Of a stretch of DNA of 8,895 nt, positions 1-6,899 are shown in pieces (the first letter of the stretch is position 1; each line of letters starts with the position of its first letter). The notes beneath the pieces are model-generated. The model was given only the letters and a program-made list of their open reading frames with translations, had not been told where the DNA came from and made no database searches. A program made the translations under genes and the position numbers. Location of the stretch: contig CAYUPO010000033.1 in assembly GCA_964446685.1 (NCBI GenBank), positions 1 through 8,895 of the forward strand. Reading direction: 5' to 3'. Source of the stretch: CAZWRN01 sp964446685. Its GTDB lineage: Bacteria > Patescibacteriota > Microgenomatia > Daviesbacterales > UBA10151.

Positions 1-2
1 TG

Positions 3-80
3 GATGGTCAACCAGAAACAACCAACGAACAGATCCAAAGAATTTACCAGGCTCTGACTTCTTTCTACAATCCGTCCTAG
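3..80 (+). CDS. 3' end of an unidentified gene (partial)
   Basis: The frame starting at base 3 reads as a plausible hydrophilic protein C-terminus of 25 residues and stops at TAG (78-80). It begins DGQPETTNEQ and ends SFYNPS, with an amphipathic helix-like middle (EQIQRIYQALTSFY). The other two plus frames give less protein-like compositions; one stops at 55-57 and the other at 86-88. The gene start lies outside the window and I do not recognise the family from so short a tail. It is on the same strand as the phosphotransferase, 14 bases upstream of its ATG, so co-transcription is possible. Confidence 0.5.
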   Translation, partial: DGQPETTNEQIQRIYQALTSFYNPS

Positions 81-82
81 AT

Positions 83-94
83 TATTAAGTTTAA
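83..94 (+). promoter_or_regulatory. Possible -10 element of a leaderless phosphotransferase mRNA
   Basis: TATTAA (83-88) lies exactly six bases before the ATG at 95 and no Shine-Dalgarno sequence is visible upstream of it. The same -10/N6/start geometry occurs at 1705-1717 and 8854-8866. The hexamer matches TATAAT at only four of six positions, lacks the conserved final T, and no convincing -35 is present in this AT-rich sequence, so it is a weak call. Confidence 0.3.
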
Positions 95-1027
95 ATGTCT
101 AAACTAAAAACTCAAATAAGTGATAGTGAAGTACTAGCATTTTTGCATATAAAATTTCCCCAAATTATCCAAGATTTTAAAATTATTCATGGTGGTGAAA
201 CGTCACAAGGTTTTTCATATCAAAAGGAAAATAAGGATTATATAATCAGAATTAATAAAAATGAGTATAGTTTTAGAAAAGATAAGTATGCATATGAAAA
301 TTTCGCAAATGCAAATATACCTATTCCAAAAGTTATGGAGATAGGGAGGTTTAATGAAGATTATTCGTTTGCCATCTCTGAACTAGCCCCTGGGAAACCT
401 TTAGATTTATTTTCTAAAAAAGAATTAATTCCAATTTTACCTCAGTTAGTTAAAATTTTAGATGATATACATAATTCTAAAATTACGACTGAAAAATATG
501 GCGATTTAGATATTAATGGAAAAGGTCAATTTGACAGTTGGTTGCAATTTCTACAAGATATAAAAGGTAATTATTCAACTAAATGGGAGCAAAAGTACAG
601 AAAAATTTTGTCTGATATGAATATTGAGTCGAAATTTTGGAAGAAGTATGAGGCGTTGTACAAATACTTACCTGAAGAGAGGTATTTAATCCATGGTGAT
701 TATGGTTATAACAATATAATTTCGAATAAAGAAAAAATTACGGGAATTTTAGATTGGGAAAATTCTAAAGTTGGAGATTTTTTATATGATGTTGCATGGT
801 TAGATTTTTGGGATAAATTGGTTGATGCTGATGAAAAAATTAATTACTCTCATGTTTTCTCTCAATATTATGAGAACTTAGGTCGTAAATTGCCATATTA
901 TGAAGAAAGGTTACTTTGCTATAAGATTCATATTGGATTGGGGACTTTAGATTTTTATGCTAAATCTGATCAAATGGAAAGTTTTGTATGGGCAATAGAT
1001 TTTATCAGACCGCTTATAAATGATTAA
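95..1027 (+). CDS. APH-family phosphotransferase, similar to hygromycin-B 4-O-kinase
   Basis: The 310-residue protein has the aminoglycoside/choline-kinase fold signature. HGD with catalytic base Asp202 is followed by Asn207 (HGDYGYNN, 200-207), then the metal-binding segment LDWE (219-222). From memory it aligns along much of its length with E. coli APH(4)-Ia: GETSQGFSY (34-42) against GEESRAFSF; IIRIN (50-54) against VLRVN, with Arg where most APHs have Lys; NANIPIPKVMEIG (72-84) against SAALPIPEVLDIG; GKGQFDSW (142-149) against GIGQYTTW; and IGLGTLDFYA near the end against IGLDQLYQSL. This places it in or near the APH(4) branch, ATP-dependent O-phosphorylation of a hydroxylated small molecule, but the real substrate is unknown. 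It is cytoplasmic, with no signal peptide. Hand-counted GC on sampled 60-base lines is about 18-28%, below lepB, which could mean acquisition. Its stop overlaps the lepB stop. Confidence 0.85.
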   Translation: MSKLKTQISDSEVLAFLHIKFPQIIQDFKIIHGGETSQGFSYQKENKDYIIRINKNEYSFRKDKYAYENFANANIPIPKVMEIGRFNEDYSFAISELAPGKPLDLFSKKELIPILPQLVKILDDIHNSKITTEKYGDLDINGKGQFDSWLQFLQDIKGNYSTKWEQKYRKILSDMNIESKFWKKYEALYKYLPEERYLIHGDYGYNNIISNKEKITGILDWENSKVGDFLYDVAWLDFWDKLVDADEKINYSHVFSQYYENLGRKLPYYEERLLCYKIHIGLGTLDFYAKSDQMESFVWAIDFIRPLIND

Positions 1028-1632
1028 TTTACTTTAATTGGGTATGCTGCGGGCCAGAGGCCTACTTCGGTGGCGGGCCAGTATCTGACGAAAACCCGGC
1101 CGATAATTTCCTGTTTTGTCACAAAACCCCATTCTCTGGAATCTGATGAATGCGGTCTATTATCTCCCATGGCTAGATATTCACCTGGTTGAACTACTAC
1201 TTCCTGTCCTTCATGCATAAAAGATCCAGGATTGGTGACTACTTCTGGTTTGAGAAATCCTTCATTGACTAGTTGACCATTCACATAGACATGACCATTT
1301 TGGACTTTGACACTATCTCCTGGCAGACCCATGATTCTTTTAATAAAATCCTGGGATTCATCCCGTGGATTTTTAAAAACGATGACATCTCCTCTGGCAG
1401 GTTCGCTAAACTTGTAAGTAACTTTATCAGTAATAATGTAGTCTCCGTCTTTAAAGTTAGGAAACATTGAAGCTCCTGAAACTTTATGAGGTTGAGCAAC
1501 TAGCCAATATAAAATAGTAGCAATGGTGGCAAATACTACCAGTGTTTGGAAAAGTTCAACAAAATGTTCTTTAAAAGAAGTTTGGGGAACTGGTTGCTCG
1601 GTTGTGATGTAGTCGGGAACCATGTGTGCCAT
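1024..1632 (-). CDS. lepB: Signal peptidase I
   Basis: This membrane serine protease removes signal peptides from exported proteins outside the cytoplasmic membrane. The 202-residue protein has one N-terminal membrane segment (about 26-46), then SGASMFP with nucleophile Ser55 and FIKRIMGLPGD with general base Lys98. Next comes the conserved GDNRPHSSDSREWGFV box (156-171), followed by IGRVFVRYWP (177-186). All canonical family boxes are present and the length is typical of the short Gram-positive-like type. The start is ambiguous between ATG 1632 (residue 1) and ATG 1623 (residue 4). A GATAAT hexamer overlaps the first ATG and sits seven bases before the second, so a leaderless mRNA would favour residue 4. 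It is transcribed divergently from the glycan operon and converges on the phosphotransferase. Sampled lines have higher GC (37-47%) than the flanking genes. Confidence 0.95.
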   Translation of the reverse strand: MAHMVPDYITTEQPVPQTSFKEHFVELFQTLVVFATIATILYWLVAQPHKVSGASMFPNFKDGDYIITDKVTYKFSEPARGDVIVFKNPRDESQDFIKRIMGLPGDSVKVQNGHVYVNGQLVNEGFLKPEVVTNPGSFMHEGQEVVVQPGEYLAMGDNRPHSSDSREWGFVTKQEIIGRVFVRYWPATEVGLWPAAYPIKVN

Positions 1633-1660
1633 TATCTCAAAACAGGTTGCGTGTGTGCAA
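1631..1660 (-). promoter_or_regulatory. Candidate lepB promoter
   Basis: On the minus strand GATAAT (1636-1631) matches TATAAT at five of six positions. An upstream TTGCAC (1660-1655) lies 18 bases away and matches TTGACA only in its first three bases. The -10 overlaps the first lepB ATG, so transcription from here would begin about at the Met4 codon (1623). Confidence 0.35.
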
Positions 1661-1662
1661 GT

Positions 1663-1680
1663 CTGTGATTGGAGTCACAG
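1663..1680. promoter_or_regulatory. TGTGA-N6-TCACA palindrome, possible CRP/FNR-type operator
   Basis: The arms CTGTGA (1663-1668) and TCACAG (1675-1680) are perfect inverted repeats separated by TTGGAG. The core equals the E. coli CRP half-site consensus TGTGA-N6-TCACA. It lies in the 84-bp spacer between two divergent genes, centred about 45 bases upstream of the predicted flippase mRNA start and a similar distance from the lepB start. These positions suit a regulator acting on both, but they are not the canonical -41.5 for class II activation. Whether the host has a CRP/FNR-family protein cannot be seen here. Confidence 0.4.
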
Positions 1681-1701
1681 GTTCTTTTAAGGCTCAGTAT
1701 T

Positions 1702-1716
1702 TGCTAGACTATCAGA
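1702..1716 (+). promoter_or_regulatory. Extended -10 promoter of the glycan operon, probably leaderless
   Basis: TGcTAGACT (1702-1710) is an extended -10: TG, one base, then a hexamer matching TATAAT at four positions including the key T, A and final T. Six bases separate it from the GTG at 1717, so transcription would start at or next to the start codon. No Shine-Dalgarno sequence precedes the GTG. The region where a -35 would lie (1682-1687, TTCTTT) is poor, as is usual for extended -10 promoters or activator-dependent ones. Confidence 0.45.
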
Positions 1717-2964
1717 GTGCTAAAAAGTATTTTAAAGAACTCTTCTTATCTGTTAATCGCTCAATTTACGGCTAAAATTGCCTCGTTTTTTTATGCTTTT
1801 TATCTGGCTAGGCAACTGGGAGTAGTTGAGTTTGGTAATTATTCTGTAGCACTGTCTTATTTTGCTGTTTTGTCTTCTATAGTTGATCTGGGAGTTTCCA
1901 GGTATTTGATAAGGGAAGTTTCCAAAAAGGCTGTTTTATTTTCCGCATTATTTGTTAATGCTCTGGTATTAAGGTTATTTTTTTCCGTTTCACTGGTGGC
2001 TGGATTTGGAGTTATTCTATATTTAACTGATTCAGATCAGATCAGGGTTCTGCTTTCTATTATTGCGGCTTTTACTATTATTCCTCAGTCAGTTGGTCTG
2101 ACATTTGATGCTGGTCTGATTGTTAAAAATAAATTTAAATATTCAGCTTTAGGAATATTGCTTTTGAATATATCGACAATCGGAATAGGGGTGTTGATGA
2201 TAAGCCAGGGTGCCAGTGCTATTAATGCGTTAATAGCTGTAGTTTTAGGACATATTTTATATATGTCAGGAGTATTGGTGATGCTTTTTTTGTCAACCAA
2301 AGATTTAAAAAATCTAAAGCAGCATTTTTCAGTCAAAACTATTTCAGAGATTGTCAAAGGCTCATTGCTTTATGGAATTATGAGTATGCTGGGACTGATA
2401 TATTTTAAAGTAGATACTTTGTTACTGTCTTATCTTAAAGGACCATATGAAGCTGGGATTTATAGTGCAGCGTATAGATTTTTAGAAGGAATTGTTTTTA
2501 TTCCATCAGCTTTTGAAATGGCTTTTTTCCCGGTTTTAAGCCGGATGCATCAGGAATCAAAATCTTTATTTGTTTTATATTTAAAAAGTGTCGGGTTGCT
2601 TCTTTTACTTTCTCTGCCATTTGTTGTTAGTTTTTGGTTTTTGGTGCCACTATTAATAAATGGTTATTTACAAGAGTCCTACAGTCCATCAATTGGAGTA
2701 ATTCAAATATTGGCACTGGCTGTTCCATTTATTTTTGCTTTAGCAGCTCAGGGAGCACTCCTTTTGTCATCAGAAAAATATCTTCGGATACTTTTGGGTG
2801 TTTCTTTATTTAATTTAGTTTTTAATATTATTGGAAATGTAATTTTTATTCCTCAGTATGGGTTTAGTGCTGCAGCATGGATGACGGTCTTGTCTCAAAC
2901 AGCGGCTTTTTTGATTTATTCTGGGATTATATATATGGCTTTTGGAAGGAGAAAAAATGGATAA
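1717..2964 (+). CDS. Wzx-like polysaccharide flippase
   Basis: The 415-residue, very hydrophobic protein has about 12-14 predicted membrane segments, the normal size for the polysaccharide-export branch of the MOP superfamily (Wzx/RfbX). Family marks are LARQLGVVEFGNYSVALSY (30-48), DLGVSRYLIREVSK (57-70), and the mid-protein block with VDTLLL (232-237) and AGIYSAAYRF (246-255), ending at FFPVLSR (270-276). It should translocate a polyprenyl-diphosphate-linked glycan from the inner to the outer face of the cytoplasmic membrane. The GTG start gives MLKSILKNSSYLL, the usual short polar leader before the first helix. It is the first gene of the operon and its last eight bases overlap the methyltransferase start. 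Glycan specificity cannot be read from the sequence. Confidence 0.88.
   Translation: MLKSILKNSSYLLIAQFTAKIASFFYAFYLARQLGVVEFGNYSVALSYFAVLSSIVDLGVSRYLIREVSKKAVLFSALFVNALVLRLFFSVSLVAGFGVILYLTDSDQIRVLLSIIAAFTIIPQSVGLTFDAGLIVKNKFKYSALGILLLNISTIGIGVLMISQGASAINALIAVVLGHILYMSGVLVMLFLSTKDLKNLKQHFSVKTISEIVKGSLLYGIMSMLGLIYFKVDTLLLSYLKGPYEAGIYSAAYRFLEGIVFIPSAFEMAFFPVLSRMHQESKSLFVLYLKSVGLLLLLSLPFVVSFWFLVPLLINGYLQESYSPSIGVIQILALAVPFIFALAAQGALLLSSEKYLRILLGVSLFNLVFNIIGNVIFIPQYGFSAAAWMTVLSQTAAFLIYSGIIYMAFGRRKNG
2944..2951 (+). promoter_or_regulatory. Shine-Dalgarno site fixing the methyltransferase start
   Basis: GGAAGGAG lies five bases before ATG 2957 and inside the 3' end of the flippase gene. It supports ATG 2957 over the in-frame TTG at 2942, which would place this site inside the coding region. 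Confidence 0.75.
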
Positions 2965-3673
2965 GCTGTATACACAAAAATATTTCTCAGAACTGGAAAA
3001 AGCTGACAAGATTGAGTATCCGAGAAATGCCAGAATTTTGGAGCAAATATCCCCTTATTTTAAAAAAGGAAAGCTGTTGGATATTGGGGTAGGGAGTGGT
3101 TTGTTTATGGAACTGGCTCAAAATAAAGGTTTTGAAGTATATGGGTTAGATGTTTCTGAATATGCTATAGAGCAAGTTGCAAAAAGGCTAAAAATAAAAA
3201 AAGGTAAACAGTTAGTGATCTCAGAGTTAAATAAAAAAACCTTTCCGGGAAATTTTTTTGAGGCAGTCAATTTAAGACATTCAATAGAACATGTCAAAGA
3301 CCCGCTTGAGTTAATGCAAAATGTCTATCATATTTTAAAGCCTGGAGGTATTGTCACTATTGCCACCCCAAATAGTTACGGAATTCATGCTAAGATTTTT
3401 GGGTCACTTTGGCCGCATTGGAGTGTGCCTTATCACATTCAGTTTTTTTCAAAAAAATCATTAAGAGAAGTTGTCGAAAAATCAGGTTTTGAAATTAAAA
3501 TATTAAAAACTGAGGAGCTGACCAATTATGATTTGTTTAGAGGAATACTGAAAAGAATCGGGGTACCGATAAATTATAACCGGGCGACTTGGTTGACTGT
3601 TTGGCTGAATAACATTTTGGCTAAAATTGGTCTTGGAGAAGGGTTACTGGTGGTAGCCCAAAAGAAAAAATAA
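2957..3673 (+). CDS. SAM-dependent methyltransferase (class I)
   Basis: This is a 238-residue cytoplasmic protein with a Rossmann-type methyltransferase fold. SAM motif I is LLDIGVGSG (40-48), the acidic residue after strand 2 is Asp65 in YGLDVSE, and NLRHSIEHVKDP (105-116) followed by HILKPGGIVTIATPN (125-139) is typical of the Methyltransf_11/23 group found in polysaccharide clusters. The segment GSLWPHWSVPYHIQFFS (149-165), with paired aromatic and His residues, recurs in such glycan-locus enzymes. It may methylate a sugar, cap the glycan or modify a lipid-linked intermediate; the substrate is not deducible. The ORF could be extended to TTG 2942, but the strong SD favours ATG 2957. It overlaps the flippase by eight bases and ends one base before the glycosyltransferase ATG, indicating translational coupling. 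Confidence 0.85.
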   Translation: MDKLYTQKYFSELEKADKIEYPRNARILEQISPYFKKGKLLDIGVGSGLFMELAQNKGFEVYGLDVSEYAIEQVAKRLKIKKGKQLVISELNKKTFPGNFFEAVNLRHSIEHVKDPLELMQNVYHILKPGGIVTIATPNSYGIHAKIFGSLWPHWSVPYHIQFFSKKSLREVVEKSGFEIKILKTEELTNYDLFRGILKRIGVPINYNRATWLTVWLNNILAKIGLGEGLLVVAQKKK

Positions 3674-3674
3674 T

Positions 3675-4655
3675 ATGAAGAAAAATGAAGTTTGTGTAAT
3701 CATTCCAAACTGGAATGGCAGAAAATTGCTTGAAGTATCAATGGATGCTTTAGTTAAGCAGACTTTTCAGGAGTTTGATGTGATAGTAGTTGATAATGGA
3801 TCAACAGATAACTCTGTTGAATTTTTGAAAGTAAATTATCCTCATATTCAAATAGTTACTTTGGATAAAAATTACGGTTTTGCAACAGCTATCAATGCCG
3901 GAGTGAAGAATACTGAATGTCCTTATGTCATATTTTTAAATAATGATACAGAAGTCGATAAAAACTGGGTCAAAGAGATGTATTTGTGTGCTAAAAATAA
4001 TCCTGAAGTAGCATCAGTTTGTAGCAAACTACTAAATTTTGATGATCGGAAAAAAATTGATGGAGTTGGAATTCAGATTAATGAAGTTGGTCAGGCCAGA
4101 TCTATCGGATGGGAGCAAAAAGATGAGGGTCAGTATCAAAAAGAGATGTTTATTTTAGGAGCCACCGGAGGAGGGGCATTATTTAAGCGGGATATCTTTA
4201 TTAAGGTTGGGATGTTTGATGAACATTTTTTTATGTATTCAGAAGAGGTTGACTGGGCATTTCGGGCACAATTTTTGGGCTATAAAAGTATCTATTGTCC
4301 AAAAGCAATTGTTTATCACAAGCATAAGGCCACTTCAGGCAAAAGACTGGATAAACTGGAATACTGGCAATTTAAAAATATGTATATGACTATTATTAAA
4401 GATTTTCCAACTTCTATTTTGTTAAAAAACTGGAGATGGCTGAAGATAATACTGGTTTATTTTAATACTATTTTATATCAGCTGAGAAATGGATTTTTCT
4501 GGCCACCGCTTTTTGTCACTATTTCTTTACTCTGGAATTTGCCTTATTTGATTTCTGAACGAATTAAAATTCAAAAAAGTAGAAAAGTAAGTGATGAATA
4601 TATAGAGCAGTTTTTACAACCAAAGCCGGTGACTTTTTGGGGAATTAAGCGATGA
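3675..4655 (+). CDS. GT2 family glycosyltransferase (rhamnosyltransferase-like)
   Basis: The 326-residue protein has a GT-A catalytic domain: N-terminal IIPNWNG (9-15), VDNGSTDNS (39-47) for nucleotide binding, LNNDTEV (88-94) in the DXD position, a GATGGGALFKRD stretch (162-173), and the catalytic MYSEEVDWAFR (187-197) with the acidic base motif. His215 in VYHKHKAT fits the usual final metal/phosphate contact. This arrangement is the COG1216 (WcaE/RfbN-type) group, which includes many rhamnosyltransferases, though donor and acceptor are not deducible. The C-terminal part (about 250-300) is hydrophobic and aromatic and probably seats the enzyme on the inner membrane face. There is no clear SD; the ATG is one base after the methyltransferase stop, so re-initiation is likely. 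Its stop overlaps the next gene in ATGA. Confidence 0.9.
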   Translation: MKKNEVCVIIPNWNGRKLLEVSMDALVKQTFQEFDVIVVDNGSTDNSVEFLKVNYPHIQIVTLDKNYGFATAINAGVKNTECPYVIFLNNDTEVDKNWVKEMYLCAKNNPEVASVCSKLLNFDDRKKIDGVGIQINEVGQARSIGWEQKDEGQYQKEMFILGATGGGALFKRDIFIKVGMFDEHFFMYSEEVDWAFRAQFLGYKSIYCPKAIVYHKHKATSGKRLDKLEYWQFKNMYMTIIKDFPTSILLKNWRWLKIILVYFNTILYQLRNGFFWPPLFVTISLLWNLPYLISERIKIQKSRKVSDEYIEQFLQPKPVTFWGIKR

Positions 4656-5842
4656 ATTTAATCAGGTTTTTGACAATTGGGTGCTTGATAGCAATAGTAT
4701 TTGGTGAATTTATTAAATATCCCTTTGGACAGGTGGGGAATGCTCTTAATATATTGGATATTTTAGTCGCCGTAACCGTTTCATTTTTTCTAATTTGGAA
4801 AGTGGGGATTAAAAAACAGCTGGAGATACCAAAACCATCTAAGGTGCTGTTGGGGTTTTCAGTGATTGGATTATTATCGCTTGTGTTTAATTATAATTTT
4901 TCCGGAGTGTTGTATCTTATTAGATTTATTTTTTATAGTTTGTTTTTTTGGATTGGTTATCAAATTGCTGTTGATGGTAAAAGAGATGTAATACAAAACA
5001 CTCTCATTAGTGTAGGCGTAATAATTGCAGTATTGGGTGGGATTCAATTGTGGTTATTTCCTGATCTGACTTTTTTAACAGAATTTGGATATGATCCGCA
5101 TATTTTTCGTCTTAGTTCAACATTTTTGGATCCAAATTTTGTTGGTGCTTTTTTAACTATTGTTTATGCAGTTTGTCTAATTAAATATTTTGAGAATAAA
5201 GATCGGTTGCTTCCAGGTATTTTACTAATACTTTTTCTGGCAATTATTTTGACTTTTTCCAGATCTGCCTGGATATTTTTTGCAATTGTTAATTTATTTA
5301 CAATTTGGTTTTTACCTAAAAAAATTGTTGTTGGTTTAATTGTATTAGCTCTTTTGTCTGTAATTTTTGTTCCGCGAATACAGCAAAGAATTCTCGGAGC
5401 TGTTTTCATAGATATCAGCGCTAGTGAAAGGTTGATGTCATGGGAGAAAGGAATTAATCTTTTTAAATTAAGTCCTATTACAGGAATAGGATTTAATAAT
5501 ATTAAAACAGTCAGTATAGAACAGGGACTGATCCGTCCATTTACACCGGATGGAGGAAATAGTGGGAATGGGATAGATTCCAGCTGGTTATTGGTTTTAG
5601 TTACTACAGGAGTAATAGGGATAGTAAGCTATGGATATTTTTACTTAAGCCTGATTGTAGGATTTATAAAAAAATCAAAGAATAATCAGGCTTTAAGCAA
5701 AAAATATTTAGTATTAACTGGGATTTTAGTTGGACTTTTAATTGAATCTCAGTTTATAAACAGTTTGTTTTATCCTCAGATCATGTTGATATTTTTTATA
5801 ATTATGGGGATTTATTATGCAGACTCTAAACAAAATTCTTAA
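4652..5842 (+). CDS. Wzy/O-antigen ligase-like membrane protein lacking the His motif
   Basis: The 396-residue polytopic protein has about 10-12 membrane segments and the Wzy_C layout. STFLDPNFVGAFL (156-168) is followed by a helix ending ILTFSRSAWIFF (199-210), Arg260 in SASERLMSW, LSPITGIGFNNI (273-284), a long external loop, then SSWLLVLVTTGVIGIVSYG (310-328). In most WaaL-type ligases the loop ends in a His-Asn pair just before the equivalent helix; here it reads IDSSW and the only histidine in the protein is His150. That suggests a polymerase (Wzy) or a divergent ligase rather than a standard WaaL. GGGGA (4639-4643) eight bases before the ATG may serve as SD. It shares ATGA with the glycosyltransferase and overlaps the next gene by 26 bases. 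Confidence 0.75.
   Translation: MNLIRFLTIGCLIAIVFGEFIKYPFGQVGNALNILDILVAVTVSFFLIWKVGIKKQLEIPKPSKVLLGFSVIGLLSLVFNYNFSGVLYLIRFIFYSLFFWIGYQIAVDGKRDVIQNTLISVGVIIAVLGGIQLWLFPDLTFLTEFGYDPHIFRLSSTFLDPNFVGAFLTIVYAVCLIKYFENKDRLLPGILLILFLAIILTFSRSAWIFFAIVNLFTIWFLPKKIVVGLIVLALLSVIFVPRIQQRILGAVFIDISASERLMSWEKGINLFKLSPITGIGFNNIKTVSIEQGLIRPFTPDGGNSGNGIDSSWLLVLVTTGVIGIVSYGYFYLSLIVGFIKKSKNNQALSKKYLVLTGILVGLLIESQFINSLFYPQIMLIFFIIMGIYYADSKQNS
5806..5810 (+). promoter_or_regulatory. Weak Shine-Dalgarno-like site for the PIG-V-like gene
   Basis: GGGGA lies six bases before ATG 5817, inside the upstream gene's coding sequence. It supports use of the overlapping start at 5817 rather than a start after the upstream stop. 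An equivalent GGGGA precedes ATG 4652, so the two inner genes share this variant. Confidence 0.4.
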
Positions 5843-6899
5843 TTATAAAAAACCACCACTTGGGGTTGGTTTATTTTCCATTTGGTTTAGTCTTTTAATT
5901 TTACTAAGTCAGATATATTTATGTGTTGAATCGTTGAATGGATGTTTAGGGAGTGAGTTTTTTAAAATGCTGGCACAGTGGGATGGTCAGAATTTTTTGT
6001 CAATTATTCAGCAAGGATATTATCTGGATTCTCTTTTGGCATTTTTCCCGTTATTTCCCTTAGTAGTTAAAAGTATTAGTTTGATTATACCTTTTGGTGA
6101 GGTGGGCAATGGTTTGATTTTTAACTGGATAATTATGGGAGTAGGTCTGTTTTTTTTGCATAAGTTACTTGAAATAGATTTTAAAAAAAAGGAAATCGGA
6201 TTTATTATTTTGTTAAATTTATTGTTTCCGTTTAGTTTTTTCTTTATTACTTATTACTCAGAAGCTTTATTTTTTTGTTTATCTGTTTTAGTTTTATTTT
6301 ATTATAAAAAACAAAAGTTTTATCTGACGATTCTTTTTTTGTTTTTGTTAACTCTGACACGAATGGCTGGGGTGGCACTGGTAATGGCTATTATTGTTGA
6401 TCAGATTAGACTGAAAAAAAATCCGGCCTTATTTTTTATTCCTTTTGTAGGGACAGTGGGATATGTTTACTATTCTTTTTTACAAACTGGTAATTTGTTT
6501 GCTTTGATCAATGCTGAAGAAAATTGGCAACGTCTGGTGATGTATCCGGGATTTAGTATATTAAACTCGCTGCATGTTTTATTGACGCAGGGAATAAGTT
6601 TTGGTAATTTTGGAGTGGTTTTTGATTTATTGCTAGTTCTTGGTGTGATTATTCTGCTGGTCAGATCCTACAGTTTTTTACCAAAGATTTATTGGTATTA
6701 TGCTTTATTTTCAGTCCTAATTCCTTTATCTACCTCAACTTTTTTATCTTTCCCCAGATTTTTGATTGTATTATTTCCTTTATTCATTGCTTTTTACCGG
6801 ATGAGTAATACAATAGTCAGAATTCTTTATCTGTTGATCGGATTTATTATACAGCAGATTTTGTTCTGGTCATTTCTACAGGGAGGATGGGTGGCATGA
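5817..6899 (+). CDS. PIG-V/Gpi18-like GT-C mannosyltransferase
   Basis: The 360-residue polytopic protein carries the PIG-V family pattern. AQWDGQNFLSIIQQGYY (53-69) has the external catalytic-loop Asp56, followed by AFFPLFPLV (75-83), then TYYSEALFF (145-153), LTRMAG (180-185), an ENWQR motif (235-239) and FPRFLIVLFPLF (312-323). Eukaryotic PIG-V adds mannose to the GPI precursor from dolichol-phosphate mannose on the lumenal face. Bacterial relatives are membrane GT-C enzymes thought to use polyprenyl-phosphate sugars outside the cytoplasmic membrane, though their acceptors are mostly unknown. Set between two Wzy_C-type genes and after a flippase, it probably adds a sugar to the exported glycan. 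No polyprenyl-phosphate-mannose synthase is in the window, so the donor must come from elsewhere. The start overlaps the previous gene by 26 bases and the stop overlaps the next in ATGA. Confidence 0.82.
   Translation: MQTLNKILNYKKPPLGVGLFSIWFSLLILLSQIYLCVESLNGCLGSEFFKMLAQWDGQNFLSIIQQGYYLDSLLAFFPLFPLVVKSISLIIPFGEVGNGLIFNWIIMGVGLFFLHKLLEIDFKKKEIGFIILLNLLFPFSFFFITYYSEALFFCLSVLVLFYYKKQKFYLTILFLFLLTLTRMAGVALVMAIIVDQIRLKKNPALFFIPFVGTVGYVYYSFLQTGNLFALINAEENWQRLVMYPGFSILNSLHVLLTQGISFGNFGVVFDLLLVLGVIILLVRSYSFLPKIYWYYALFSVLIPLSTSTFLSFPRFLIVLFPLFIAFYRMSNTIVRILYLLIGFIIQQILFWSFLQGGWVA
6881..6886 (+). promoter_or_regulatory. Shine-Dalgarno site fixing the second ligase start
   Basis: GGGAGG directly abuts the in-frame ATG 6887 (zero spacing, unusable) and lies nine bases before ATG 6896. 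It therefore selects ATG 6896, which also overlaps the upstream TGA in the common ATGA arrangement. Confidence 0.65.

Noticed and set aside
1049..1081. Direct repeat GCGGGCCAG at 1049-1057 and 1073-1081.
   Set aside because: It is in frame in lepB and encodes two Trp-Pro-Ala segments eight codons apart. Codon preference explains it and the first copy is part of the conserved C-terminal box.
1273..1499. Open frames on both strands inside lepB (plus 1273-1470 and minus 1281-1499).
   Set aside because: Both lie wholly within the strongly supported signal peptidase gene and show no family motif or start signal.
2942..2956. TTG 2942 as the methyltransferase start.
   Set aside because: A strong GGAAGGAG lies within this extension and correctly spaces ATG 2957.
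2085..3092. Open frames at 2085-2357 (minus), 2815-3009 (minus) and 2877-3092 (plus).
   Set aside because: They are shadows of the flippase and methyltransferase genes. Compositions are unnatural, and the last one spans a well-supported gene junction.
4207..5409. Open frames at 4207-4389 (plus) and 5164-5409 (minus).
   Set aside because: They are contained in the glycosyltransferase and the first Wzy_C-type gene, with no independent signals.
6180..6350. Long T runs and A runs in the operon, possible slippage or terminator tracts.
   Set aside because: They encode Phe/Leu/Ile- and Lys-rich parts of membrane proteins, reading frames continue through them, and no hairpin precedes them.
6887..6895. 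ATG 6887 as the start of the second ligase.
   Set aside because: GGGAGG directly abuts it; ATG 6896 has usable spacing and the usual ATGA overlap.
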